64,000 bases of DNA from JASHPR01 sp963739645 (lineage in GTDB: Bacteria; Actinomycetota; Actinomycetes; Streptosporangiales; Streptosporangiaceae): positions 1 to 64,000 of the forward strand of contig CAVUBM010000106.1 of NCBI GenBank assembly GCA_963739645.1, given 5' to 3'. A program made the position numbers and the translations under genes. The stretch's first letter is position 1. Every line of letters starts with the position of its first letter. Shown here piece by piece: positions 36,474 through 45,846 of the stretch. The notes beneath the pieces are model-generated. The model worked only from the letters and a program-made list of their open reading frames with translations. It did no database searches and was not told the DNA's origin.

Positions 36474-39400
36474 CCGACCGACCTGGGCGTGCTGCTGCCC
36501 ATCCGGATCGAGACCCGGTTCAAGAACGGCGACCTGTGGCTGCGGGTGGTCCCCGACGAGCCGTGGTTCGTCCGCGACGACCCCCGCATCACCCCCGGCG
36601 AGCTGGACGCGCTGCAGCGTTACGCCGCCGCTCCTGCCGACCCCGCACCCGGCGTCGGCCCGCCGCGTGGCGGGACCTCGCCGCCCAGGTCGGCGCGCCG
36701 CGCGCGGTGTACCTGCACCGCACGTTCATCACCGCCGCCGCGGACGGCACCCTCACCGTCCGGACACCGGCCCCGGCCGAGCAGCGCGACCGGCCCGGCG
36801 CTGCCCCGCATCGTCGGGTTCCCCGCCGAGCTGGCGGTGTGGGCCGCGGACGCCTCGGGGCTGCACCAGGTGCTGCACGCTCACCGTCGACCGCAGCCGG
36901 CTGCTGGCCGACTTCGCCGACCCGGACCAGCCCGGCGACCGGCGCTGGTGGGAGGACTGGGACGAGGCGGTCGCGGTCGGCGTCGCCGGGATCATCCCGG
37001 CGGCCAGCCTGCACCGGCCCGGTCGACGCGCTCTACGTCACCGGCCTCGGCGACGGCGACCCGGCCGAGCTGTTCGCCGGCCTGGCCGCCGACGGCCGGG
37101 TCGGCCTGCTCGGCCCCGGGCCTGCCCACCAACAGCGTCGACGGCGCGCCCGCCGCCGCGCTGGCCACCGACGCCGCGACCTGGTGGGACGTCCTGCACG
37201 GCGCACGCCGGCGACAGCGACCGGGACGTCTCCGCGGCGCTGACCGGCGACCCGGCACCGGCTCGGCAACCTGCCCGGCGGCGACCAGGCTCACCGCGCG
37301 CCCGCCTCCGCGCTGGTCACCGCGCTGTGGCCGGCCCTGTGGGGCTTCACCGCCAGCCAGGTGTTCGACGTCGCCCGCGGCCGGGCGCCCGCCAGCTGGG
37401 CTGCGCGCGGCGCTGTTCCCCGAGGGCGCCTACCCGACCGTGCGGGTCGGCCCGCAGCCGTACGGCCTGCTGCCGGTCACCGCGTGGACGCGCTGGCAGG
37501 CCGGACGACGGTGATCCGCCCTGGAGGTGCCGCTGGTCCAGGCGCTGCTCGCGCTGCGGGCCCGGCACGCCGCCAGCGCCCGCGCCCGCGGCACCGCCGC
37601 CGGGAAGGACACCGACGGGCTGCTCGACCTCATCGCCGACACGCCCTCGTCGCCGCGGCGTTCCGCTACCGGCAGGCCTGGCCGCTCGAGCTGTGGTGGC
37701 TCGGCGCGGTCAGCTCCGGCCTGCCCGGCAACCTGGCCGGCAGTTCGCGCGCGCCTGGGCGGCCAGGTACCCGCTGGCCAGGCCAGCTGGGGCTCAGCCC
37801 GCTGCGCCGGTACGGGACACGCGGCGCATCCCGCCGGCGTCGGCCTCCCGCTGGTGCTCCCGCCGGCGTCGCGGACCGGCCGACCTGCCGGGCTGCTCGC
37901 CGCGCTCGCCGACGCCGCGCTGACCACGCCCGCCGCGTTCGCCAACACCGCGCAGCCTGGAGACCAGCGTGCTCGGCGGGCACGGCGACAGCCTGCTGCT
38001 GCGGCTGGCGATCCGGTCGCTGCCAGCTGCTCATCGGCGACCTGGCCCGCGAGCGCGCCGGCGCGCTCGTCGTTCGACCCGGAGCCGTTCGCCCGCACCA
38101 CCCGCGCAGCCGGGCCGGCTGCAGCAGCTCATCGCCGGCGTCGACCCCGGCCGGACCCGGCCGCGCCGACGGAGCTCAGCGGCGCAGCTGCGCGACGTCA
38201 CGGCCGCGCTGCGGTCACTCGCCGACGGTCCCGGCCGCCCGAGCTGGAACGCATGCTGCGCGCCACCATCGACGCCTCCAGCCACCGGATCGACCCGTGG
38301 CTGACGGCCGTCCCGCAGCGCCGCCTGGACACCCTGCAGCAGGCCGGGACCCTGCAGCGGGCGGCTCGGCGCCTACGGCTGGGTGGACGCGCCCGGCGCC
38401 CGGCCAGCCCGGCCCGACCCCGGCCGGGCTGCTGCACACCCCGTCGGCGTCGTCGGCGCTGGCCGCGGCGGTCCTGCGCGACCGGGCGGTCAGCGACCCG
38501 TCGCCGCGCTGGGACCTGGACATCACCTCACGCACCGCGCGGGCCGCGGACCGGATCGCCGCCGAAGTCCGCAACGGCGCGCACCTGGCCGAGGCGATGG
38601 GCCGCGAGGTGGAACGGATCGTCGGCCGCACCGAGGACATCGAGACGCTGCGCCGGGCCTTCCCGGTGCGCACCGAGCACGCCGGCCGCCGCGTCTGCGA
38701 CGGGATGCGGTGCTCGGCGCCGAACCCGTTCCCGGTCACCCTGGACGCGACCCAGACGGCCGCCATCGGCGAGCTGCGCGCCGCCCTCGACACCTACGGC
38801 GACCTGCTCGTGGCCGACGCGGTGCACCACCTCGTCGAGGGCCGCGCCGACATCGCCGGCGCAGGTGATGGACGCCGCCGCCGGGCTGAGCCGGCCGCCG
38901 GAGCTGAGCCTGCTGCGCACCGCCCGCGACGGCCGCGGGGTATCCAGCTCGGTCGTGCTGTGCCTTCCCGCACGTGCCCGCCGGCCGCGCTGCCGGCGGA
39001 CGCCGAGCCCGCGTTCGTCTCCCCGGCGGCCACGCTGGACCCGTCGGCGGCCGCCGCGCTCGCCGCCCACGCCGGCGCGGCCGCGCGACTGGGACTTCAT
39101 CGTCGGGCCGGCCGGTCACACCGTGACCGTGACCCTGACCGATCTCGGCCTGACCCCTGCGGACGCTCTCGCGCTGACCCGGACCACCCTGCAGCGGCTG
39201 GCGGCCGAGGCCGCCGGGCCCAGCGCCGGCGAGATCACCGGCGGCAGCGGCGGCGACCGGTACGAGCGCGCCGCGGACCTGACCGGGCTGATCGGCCGCA
39301 ACCCGGCCACCCATCGCGCCTTCAGCGAAGCCCGCACGGCCGCGCCGCCGGGCGACCCGGTCGATCCCGAGCTCATCGCCCGCTACGCCGCGGCCCGCGG

Positions 39401-40271
39401 CGCCGGTCGGCACTCGCCCGGCTGCTGCACGATCAGGTCGCCCTGCTCGGCAGCGCGGGCCTCGGCGCCGCCGACGAGCCGTCGCTGCGCCGGCTCCTCA
39501 CCGCGTGCGCGGCCTGGGGCATCGCGCCCGACACGCCGGAGCCGGCCGGGCCCGCCCGGCTCGCGGCCGTGGCCCGGCTCGCGCTGCCGCAGCTGGAGAA
39601 CAGGCTGGCCGCCGCGCCCGACCAGGACGGCGCCGCTCAGCTGTCCCGGGCCGCCTTCCTCGACGCGGCGTCCGCGCTGGTCAGCCCGACCGGCCAGGTC
39701 GCGATCACCGCCGCCACCCCGGCCCAGGACATCCCGGCCGTGCAGCAGGCGGCGGACCTCGACGACGACGTGGCTGACCGTCGCCGCGGCCGTCCGGCCT
39801 GCGCTGGCCCGTCTGGAGGCCCACCAGCTGACCGCCGCGGCCCCGTTCACCGCCTGGACGAACCGGCCAGCCGATCCGTGGCAGACCAACCCGCAGGACG
39901 CGCGGCCGCTGGTCGTCATCTATGCCGGCCAGGCACTGAGTCCCGGCTCTCCCGGCGATCTGGTCGCGGCCGCGAGCCTGGACCAGTTCGACGAGGTGAT
40001 CCCGGCCGCGGACCAGCGCACCGGCGCCGCGTTCGGCTTCGACGCCCCTGCGGCCCGGGCACAGCAGGCCATCCTGCTCGCCGTCCCGCCCGTCTCGAGC
40101 ACGCCGCTCGACCAGGCCACCCTGGCGCAGATCCTGGTCGAGACCCGCGAGCTCGCGCACGCCCGGATGGCCCGCCCCGTCGACCTGGACGAGCAGTTCT
40201 GGGGTCTCGCGCCGACCTGCCTGCTGCCCGCCACCGGCGCCATCGCTACCCCGCTGGAGGTGAGCGGATGA
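36470..40271 (+). CDS. Operon gene 4: about 1,250-residue uncharacterised protein, frameshifted as sequenced
   Basis: The ATG at 36470 overlaps the previous stop (ATGA). A 4-base duplication (CCGA) near 36,478 breaks the start; without it the protein begins MTDLGVLLPIRIETRFKNGD. That LPxRxETRF...LWxRVxPDE opening is shared, to my recollection, by uncharacterised cluster proteins elsewhere. Later segments are EGAYPTVRVGPQPYGLLPVT, helical stretches, and ITSRTARAADRIAAEVRNGA with AEAMGREVERIVGRTEDIET. The C-terminus is ARPVDLDEQFWGLAPTCLLP. Some 20 frame changes interrupt it, for example an extra G near 37,401 (WLRAALF) and an extra C near 37,210. No signal peptide or membrane span. It is coupled to gene 5 by another ATGA. 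Confidence 0.6.
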
Positions 40272-41794
40272 TCTTCGACGTCCTGGTGCGGCTCGAGCCC
40301 GACCCGCACCAGCGCGACCTGGCCCGGGGCTGGGCCGCCGAGCTGGCCGACCCGGTCTGGATGCTCGGCCGGCAATGGCAGATGGGCGAGCACCAGGGCG
40401 AGGACGCGTCCTCGCCCGGTCGCGGTGGAGATCAGCTCCCGGGCCACCCCGATCGACCCCGTCGCCGGGCAGGCCGGATTCGACCCGACGACGGTGCCGG
40501 CCCAGGCGATCATCGAGTCCGAGCCCGGCGACTGGTGGACACCCGGCCGGCGGGTCCGGATCGGCCGCGCCGTCGCCGCCGCGGGCCAAGCGCACGGCGT
40601 GACCTGCCAGACTCGGCCCTGTCGCTGGCCGGCCTGCCCGTCCCCTACGACGCGCTCAACGGCACCGGCCCGGACGGCCGGGTGCTGTGGCAGCAGCGCA
40701 GCAGCCTCGGCCTGGACGACGCCTGGTTCGGCCAGCCCGGCCCGCCGCCGGCCGAGCCGCTGGACCTGTGGGACCCCGCCGAGTTCAGCTACTCCGCCGA
40801 CAGCTTCCCGCCGGCGAGACGACCCTCACGCATCAGCCGGCACGACGGCGGCGACCTGGACTGGTTCCAGCGCCGACGCCACCGGCCCGCTCAGCGCCGC
40901 CGGGCACCGACAGCGCCGGTCACGGATCACACCAGGCACGGCTGCGCTACCCGAGCGCACCGCTGCCCCGCTGGTGGCAGATCGAGGATGCGCAGGTCAC
41001 CATCGGCGGGCAGGCGCCGGACCGGGCCGCACCTCGCCACACTGCTGCTGATCGACCTGATCGTCGAACCACTCCGACGACTGGTTCACTTTCAGCCTGC
41101 CCGCAGCCGCCGGGCAGATCGTCACCCTCGACGACGGTGACCGTCACCGACTCGTTCGGCGACACCTGGCCGCTCACGGCGCCCAACGGACTGGAGCCTG
41201 TTCAGCCACCGCCGGACTCGACCCGCGCTCGCTGGTCGTGTGGGCGACCGCGCGCACCCCGCTGACCGGGCCCGTACTCGACGAGGTCGTCATCGGCATC
41301 GACGAGGACGCCAACCTGGTCTGGGCGGTCGAGCAGGTCGTCGGCGGGCCGAGACCCTCGCGACACCGACCCGGCACCGCCACCGCCGCTGGGCAAGGCG
41401 ACACTGCCGCCCAGCCGACGTTCTCCTACCTGCCGATGACACCGGATCCCGCGCTACTGGCACCCGTACGTCATCGACGGCGACGGCGACAGCCCGCGGC
41501 GGTTCGTGCAGGGCCGGGCCGCGGACCTGTCCGGGCCGACCCCGTCCTTGCTGCCGCCGCCGGTCAGCGATCTGCTCGCCGACCCGCGCGCCCCGGCAGG
41601 CGGCCCGGTGCATCAACTCGAGCCGGCCGCGATCCCGCCCGACGGCCTGCGCGTGCAGCGCCGCGCCATGCTAGCCCGTTCGGTCACCGGTCGAGCCCGT
41701 GCTGTGGACGCAGCGGCGCCGCGAGCCGCTGGTCACGCCACCGACCTTCGCACTGCGCTTCGACCTGCTGCGCCAGGACCAGCCCGCGCCGTAG
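40268..41794 (+). CDS. Operon gene 5: about 500-residue uncharacterised protein, frameshifted as sequenced
   Basis: The ATG at 40268 overlaps the stop of gene 4. The N-terminus contains DPVWMLGRQWQMGEHQGEDA (residues 28-47), a pattern (W-x-L-x-RQWQ-x-GE-x-x-GEDA) that I recall from uncharacterised bacterial proteins found with relatives of genes 3 and 4. Other joined pieces are WWTPGRRVRIGRAVAAAG, RVLWQQRSSLGLDDAWFGQP, WFTFSLPAAAGQIVTLDDVT, VVWATARTPLTGPVLDEVVI and RYWHPYVIDGDGDSPRRF. Beta-rich, no export signal. About ten frame changes occur (first near 40,421, one extra C). It ends with TAG at 41,794; the 51-bp repeat copy B begins at the next base. Confidence 0.6.
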
Positions 41795-41845
41795 CCTGCT
41801 CTGCCCGGCCATCCAGCCGCAGCAGTTCGGGCCCTCAGAGAGGGT
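41795..41845 (+). repeat. 51-bp direct repeat, copy B
   Basis: It begins immediately after the stop codon of operon gene 5 and matches 28097-28147 at 47 of 51 positions. Two of the four differences are synonymous if read in the frame of copy A (CCG/CCC and TCC/TCA). This suggests that copy B is a coding fragment from a paralogue of the secreted protein rather than a structural repeat. Confidence 0.85.
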
Positions 41846-41873
41846 GCCATGGGATGGACGACGGCCAGGGAGG

Positions 41874-42689
41874 ATGGTGTCCGTGGCGGCAGATGACCGG
41901 CCTGGCGACGGGCATGCCGAGCCAGGCGGCCGTTGCGAGGCTGCCGACGCAGCCGGCGGAGGCGATCCCTTCACGGCCTGGCGGAAAATGCGGGAGCGCG
42001 AGGGGCCGAGAGCCAGCCTGATCCGGCTGTATGGGCTGGTAGCCGCGCCGAGAGGGCTCCAGCCGCACGAACTGCCGCTGGCCGAGCGCAGGGCACTGGC
42101 CGCCCGCGCGACGCCGCTGCTGTGGCCCGGGTTCCGGGACAACCCACGCGCGCAGCCGCGAGCGCCGGAACCCATCCGGGTCGTTTCTTACGACCCGGGC
42201 TGGCCGGAGAGCTTCGAGGCCTGGCGCGGGCGCCTGGCTGGCCTCCTGGGCCCGGTCGCCGGCCGGATCGAGCACGTCGGCTCGACCTCCGTACCCGGCC
42301 TGGCGGCCAAGCCGGTGGTGGACATCCAGGTCAGCGTGGTGGACATGGGCGACGAGGATCGTTACGTGCCGCCGTGCGAGGCGGCCGGGCTCCAGTTGCG
42401 CTTCCGCGACGACGAGCACCGGTACTTCCAGCCGCCGCCCGGGCAGCCCAGGGACATACATGTGCACGTCTGCCAGCAGGGAAGCGACTGGGAGCGGCTG
42501 CATCTGCTGTTCCGCGACTACCTGCGGGGCAGCGGCGACGCGCGGGAAGCCTATGCGGCGGCGAAACGCGAGGCGGCCAGGCTCTGGGTCGATCAAAGCG
42601 CCGCCTACACCGAGGCCAAGTCCGACGTGATCCTCAGCATTCTCGGCCGAGCGGAGGCCTGGGCTGGCGCCACCGGCTGGGTGATGTGA
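41874..42689 (+). CDS. GrpB-family (UPF0157) nucleotidyltransferase-fold protein
   Basis: The C-terminal 170 residues are a GrpB domain: VSYDPGWPESFEAWRGRLAG, the nucleotidyltransferase-like IEHVGSTSVPGLAAKPVVDI, HVHVCQQGSDWERLHLLFRD and YAAAKREAARLW. This matches the whole family pattern. The N-terminal 95 residues (HKMRE-like helix, SLIRLYGLVAAPRGLQPHEL) are an extension found in some actinobacterial members. ATG at 41874 abuts an AGGGAGG site, and GTG at 41883 is better spaced, so the true start may be nine bases in. The cellular role is not known. Composition is normal and the frame intact, unlike the genes just upstream. Confidence 0.85.
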   Translation: MVSVAADDRPGDGHAEPGGRCEAADAAGGGDPFTAWRKMREREGPRASLIRLYGLVAAPRGLQPHELPLAERRALAARATPLLWPGFRDNPRAQPRAPEPIRVVSYDPGWPESFEAWRGRLAGLLGPVAGRIEHVGSTSVPGLAAKPVVDIQVSVVDMGDEDRYVPPCEAAGLQLRFRDDEHRYFQPPPGQPRDIHVHVCQQGSDWERLHLLFRDYLRGSGDAREAYAAAKREAARLWVDQSAAYTEAKSDVILSILGRAEAWAGATGWVM

Positions 42690-42739
42690 CGCCCGGCCGG
42701 CGGCGCGGAGCACACCCGGGACGGGCGCCGCGAAGGCGC

Positions 42740-43720
42740 TCAGAGGGTGATGGCGATTTTGCCGCGTGCCTGGCCGGCTTGCAGGGAGCGCATGGCGTCC
42801 GGGACCTGGTCCAGCGGGTAGGTTGCCCCGGTGCTTGGCGTCACGCGGCCGGCCTCGAGGAGGTCGGCGAGCCGCTCCAGGTCACGGGAGCGCTGCTTAG
42901 AGGTGCATATGGTCAGCCGCTGGTGCAAGAACGGCGACAGGGCCAGGGCCTCCAGCTGCCCGGCTCATCCCGGTCCAGTTGCCGTTGTCCTCCCCGCCGA
43001 CGATAACGGCGGTCCCGGCGGGCGTGAGCGCCCGGCGCAGCCGCGTCAGGGACGGGTTTCCCGCGATGTCGATGATCAGGTCGTAGCGGAGCGGGCCGTC
43101 GGCGAAGTCGTCTCGGGTGTAGTCGATGGTCCGGGCCGCGCCCAGGGACCGCACGAGGTCGGCTTTCGCGGCGCTGCACACGCCGGTGACCTTGGCCCCG
43201 AACACCGCGGCGAGCTGCACGGCGTAACTGCCGACCCCGCCCGACGCGCCGGTGACCAGCACCTGCTGACCTTTCTGGACGTGGCCGACGTCGGTCAGGG
43301 CCTGCAGGGCGGTGACCCCGGACACCGGGACGACCGCGGCCTGCACGAACGTAGACGTTCGCCGGCTTGCGGGCGAGCCTGTCGACGCGGGCCACCGCGT
43401 ATTCAGCGAAGCTGCCCCGGGCGAACCCGAACACCTCATCCCCGGCCGAGAACCGGGTCACTCCCGGGCCGGCCACCTCGACGGTGCCCGCCACGTCCAG
43501 CCCGGCCACCGGGTTCCGCGGCCCGCGCAAGCCGACGACCGGGCGCAGGGCATACGGCCTGGCCCGTCATCATGTGCCAGCTGCCCCGGTCCAGGCCCGC
43601 CGCGTGCACCCGCAGCACTACCTCGCCGCTGCCAGCCTGCGGCGGGGCGATCCGCGCGAGCCGCAGCACCTCGGCGGAGCCGTACCCGTCTTGCACGATC
43701 GCCTTCATCGTGCTGCCCAT
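42740..43720 (-). CDS. Zinc-type NAD(P)-dependent quinone oxidoreductase, frameshifted as sequenced
   Basis: Joined frames give an MDR-superfamily enzyme of about 325 residues: MKAIVQDGYGSAEVLRLARI, VAGLDVAGTVEVAGPGVTRF, the cofactor-binding VLVTGASGGVGSYAVQLAAV, DYTRDDFADGPLRYDLIIDI and GRVTPSTGATYPLDQVPDAM at the end. No structural-zinc Cys cluster is present, fitting the quinone oxidoreductase branch. Three single-base insertions explain the breaks: A near 43,560, A near 43,354 and G near 42,962. Starts at 43720 or 43708. It is divergent from a TetR gene with two palindromic operators between them, so it is very likely that repressor's target. Confidence 0.8.
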
Positions 43721-43822
43721 CGCTGGCACGCCGTTCTCTTCGCCGCGCAGAGCGGTGTGCTGTTGCCCTGATCCCATGACCGTTGCCTCCCGGGGCCGCG
43801 CTGACCGCAGGCCGATGTGACC

Positions 43823-43867
43823 GTACTTAGTACGATCGTTACTGAAACACGCTACAGTACTAAGTAC
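43823..43867. promoter_or_regulatory. Twin palindromic operators between oxidoreductase and TetR genes
   Basis: GTACTTAGTAC (43823-43833) and its reverse complement GTACTAAGTAC (43857-43867) lie 34 bp apart, start to start, in the 172-bp divergent promoter region. Their size and position fit binding sites of the adjacent TetR repressor, which would then control both genes. Confidence 0.65.
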
Positions 43868-43892
43868 GAAACCGCCATAGCCAGGGAGGGAC

Positions 43893-44597
43893 ATGTCGAC
43901 GGCAGCGAGCCAGGACCCGGCGGGCCGCGCGCCACTCAGCCGCGAGCGAGTGCTGCGCGGCGCGCTCGCGGTCGCCGACGCATCGGGCATCGGCGGGCTG
44001 ACGATGCGCTCCCTGGCCGCCGAACTCGGCGTCAAGCCGATGTCGGTCTACCACTACTTCACCGGGAAAGACGAGATCCTCGACGGCCTCGTCGACCTGG
44101 TCTTCAGCGAGATCGAGCTGCCGGCCGCCCGCGGCGACTGGCGGGCACAGATCCGCCGCCGGGCGATCTCGGCCCGCCTCGCGCTGAGGCGCCATCCCTG
44201 GGCGATCGGGCTCATGGAGTCGCGAGCCAATCCGGGCCCCGCGACGCTGCGCCACCACGACGCGACCCTGGCCACGCTCCGCGAAGCGGGCTTCTCGGTG
44301 GCCCTGACCGCCCACGCCTACGCGTTGCTCGACAGCTACACCTACGGATTCGCGCTGCAGGAGGCCGCCCTGCCCTTCAAGCCGGCCACCGTCACCGAAG
44401 CTACCGAGGCGTTCATGCAGCACCTCGCCGGCGAGTACCCCTACCTGGCCGAGATGGCGACCGGGCACATCCTGCGGCCCGGCTACGATTTCGGCGACGA
44501 ATTCGAGATCGGGCTCGACGTCATCCTCGACGCCCTGGCCAGGTCCATCATCGCGGACCGGCGCCAGCCCCGCCCGGCCTGGTCAGATCGGCGCTGA
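43893..44597 (+). CDS. TetR-family repressor (TetR_C_1 type)
   Basis: This 234-residue protein has an N-terminal TetR helix-turn-helix (ALAVADASGIGGLTMRSLAA, ELGVKPMSVYHYFTGKDEIL) and a C-terminal ligand domain of the TetA-repressor type (PWAIGLMESRANPGPATLRH, DSYTYGFALQEAALPF). GGGAGGG precedes ATG 43893. The gene is divergent from the quinone oxidoreductase. Its 3' end overlaps the convergent SDR gene by 50 bp. The inducer is unknown; a small redox-active or antibiotic-like molecule would fit the neighbour. Confidence 0.9.
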   Translation: MSTAASQDPAGRAPLSRERVLRGALAVADASGIGGLTMRSLAAELGVKPMSVYHYFTGKDEILDGLVDLVFSEIELPAARGDWRAQIRRRAISARLALRRHPWAIGLMESRANPGPATLRHHDATLATLREAGFSVALTAHAYALLDSYTYGFALQEAALPFKPATVTEATEAFMQHLAGEYPYLAEMATGHILRPGYDFGDEFEIGLDVILDALARSIIADRRQPRPAWSDRR

Positions 44598-45441
44598 CTT
44601 GCCATAGCCGTCCCGCAGCGGCCTTGTCGTAGCTGCGCGCAGAGGATCTCCTGGGCCTGCTGGCAGCGAAGTAGCACCCCGTCACCCGCTCAAGATCAGG
44701 AGCGGAAGCAAGGTGGACTGATGTGGCCGCGCCCCGGGCCGGGGTCTTCATGAAAGACCGCAAGACCGGCATGAGCAATCGCTGGACGCCGCCGGGGTCC
44801 TCGGCTCCGAACGAGGTACGGACCACGCCCGGATGCAGCGCGTTGGCGGTGACCAGGGTGTCTTGCAGCCTGCGGGCCAATTCGTACGTAAACAGGACGT
44901 TGGCGAGCTTGGACTGGCTGTAGGCCCGCGCGCCCGAGTAGGACAGCTGGCCCTGCAGATCCTCGAAGTCGATCCGGCCCTTGGCCTCCACGTTAGAAGA
45001 GACCGTCACCACCCGGGCCGGGGCGCTCCGCTTCAGCCGGCCCAGGAGCAGGCTGGTGAGCAGGAACGGCGCGAGATGGTTGAGCGCGAACGTGCGTTCC
45101 AGGCCATCCGCGGTGACGTGCCGGGTGCTCCAGTACCCCCCAGCGTTGTTGATCAGCACATCGATCCGGGGCAGCGCCTGAAGCACCTCCTCAGCCAGGC
45201 GCCGCACCTGCGACTGGGCGGACAGATCCGCAACGAACACATCCACCTGCCCGCCGCCGGCCGCGCGGACCTCGCCAGCCGCCGCCTCGGCGCGCCCGCG
45301 GTCCCGGCCGGTGATCGCCACGCGCGCGCCGAGCGCGGCCAAGCCCAGCGCGGTGGCCTTTCCGATGCCGCCAGTACCGCCGGTCACTAGCACGGCCCGG
45401 CCGGCCATCGGCTGGCTGCGGCTCTGTTCCAGGTTGGGCAC
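44548..45441 (-). CDS. Short-chain dehydrogenase/reductase
   Basis: This 297-residue protein shows the extended-retinol-dehydrogenase-like SDR pattern: cofactor motif VLVTGGTGGIGKATALGLAA, IDVLINNAGGYWSTR, the catalytic serine in VTVSSNVEAKG, and YSQSK with catalytic Tyr and Lys. The C-terminal end YDKAAAGRLWQVSADLT is also family-typical, after which about ten extra residues overlap the TetR gene. The substrate is unknown. It is divergent from the ArsR gene at 45,520. Confidence 0.88.
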   Translation of the reverse strand: MPNLEQSRSQPMAGRAVLVTGGTGGIGKATALGLAALGARVAITGRDRGRAEAAAGEVRAAGGGQVDVFVADLSAQSQVRRLAEEVLQALPRIDVLINNAGGYWSTRHVTADGLERTFALNHLAPFLLTSLLLGRLKRSAPARVVTVSSNVEAKGRIDFEDLQGQLSYSGARAYSQSKLANVLFTYELARRLQDTLVTANALHPGVVRTSFGAEDPGGVQRLLMPVLRSFMKTPARGAATSVHLASAPDLERVTGCYFAASRPRRSSARSYDKAAAGRLWQVSADLTRPGGAGAGPR

Positions 45442-45476
45442 GCTCTCATGGTGGCATGGCGCACTTGCGCTCGCTT

Positions 45477-45513
45477 ATGTACCTTGACGGTTACGTAACC
45501 ACCTTGGTACATT
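45477..45513 (+). promoter_or_regulatory. Promoter with nested palindromes, leaderless ArsR start
   Basis: TTGACG (45484-45489) and TACATT (45508-45513) are spaced 18 bp apart, and the ArsR ATG at 45520 lies 6 nt after the -10 box, so the transcript should begin at the start codon. The spacer holds a perfect palindrome GGTTACGTAACC (45489-45500). A second pair, ATGTACC (45477-45483) and GGTACAT (45506-45512), is symmetrical around it. This is a very likely ArsR autoregulatory operator. Confidence 0.7.
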
Positions 45514-45519
45514 CACGCC

Positions 45520-45846
45520 ATGGAAGCTGTGCTGCGGGCACTGGCGGACGAGGGCCGGCGGACGATGCTGGAGACCTTGACCGGCGGCCCGGCCACCGCG
45601 GGTGAGCTGGCGGCGCTGCTGCCGATTGCCCGCCCGGGGGTATCGCGGCACCTGCGGGTGCTGCGGGAAGCGGGGCTGGTCGAGGTGCGCCAGGAGGCGC
45701 AGCGGCGGGTCTACAGTCTTCGCCTTGAGCCGCTCGCCGAGATCGATGAATGGCTGGGCCGGTACCGCGCCTTGTGGGAGCAGCGGCTGGATGCCCTGCA
45801 TACCGAGATCGCCCGGGGGAAACGCGAACGAAGGAGCATCAGATGA
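45520..45846 (+). CDS. ArsR-family winged-helix repressor
   Basis: This 108-residue protein is a minimal ArsR regulator: LRALADEGRRTMLETLTGGP, AARPGVSRHLRVL-type recognition helix (IARPGVSRHLRVLREAGLVE), wing RQEAQRRVYSLRLEPL, and a C-terminal helix. There is no metal-binding Cys pair. There is no ribosome-binding site before the ATG, in agreement with the leaderless promoter. Its stop overlaps the next gene (ATGA), an SRPBCC protein, giving the common ArsR-AHSA1 pair. Confidence 0.9.
   Translation: MEAVLRALADEGRRTMLETLTGGPATAGELAALLPIARPGVSRHLRVLREAGLVEVRQEAQRRVYSLRLEPLAEIDEWLGRYRALWEQRLDALHTEIARGKRERRSIR

Noticed and set aside
31700..41790. Programmed ribosomal frameshifting as the reason for the many frame changes
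   Set aside because: The breaks are too many and lack a shared slippery motif, and similar breaks occur in unrelated housekeeping-type genes.
28619..41794. Reading the giant operon as a contractile-injection or phage-tail cluster
   Set aside because: I see no sheath, tube, baseplate, spike or AAA ATPase signature in any of the five proteins.
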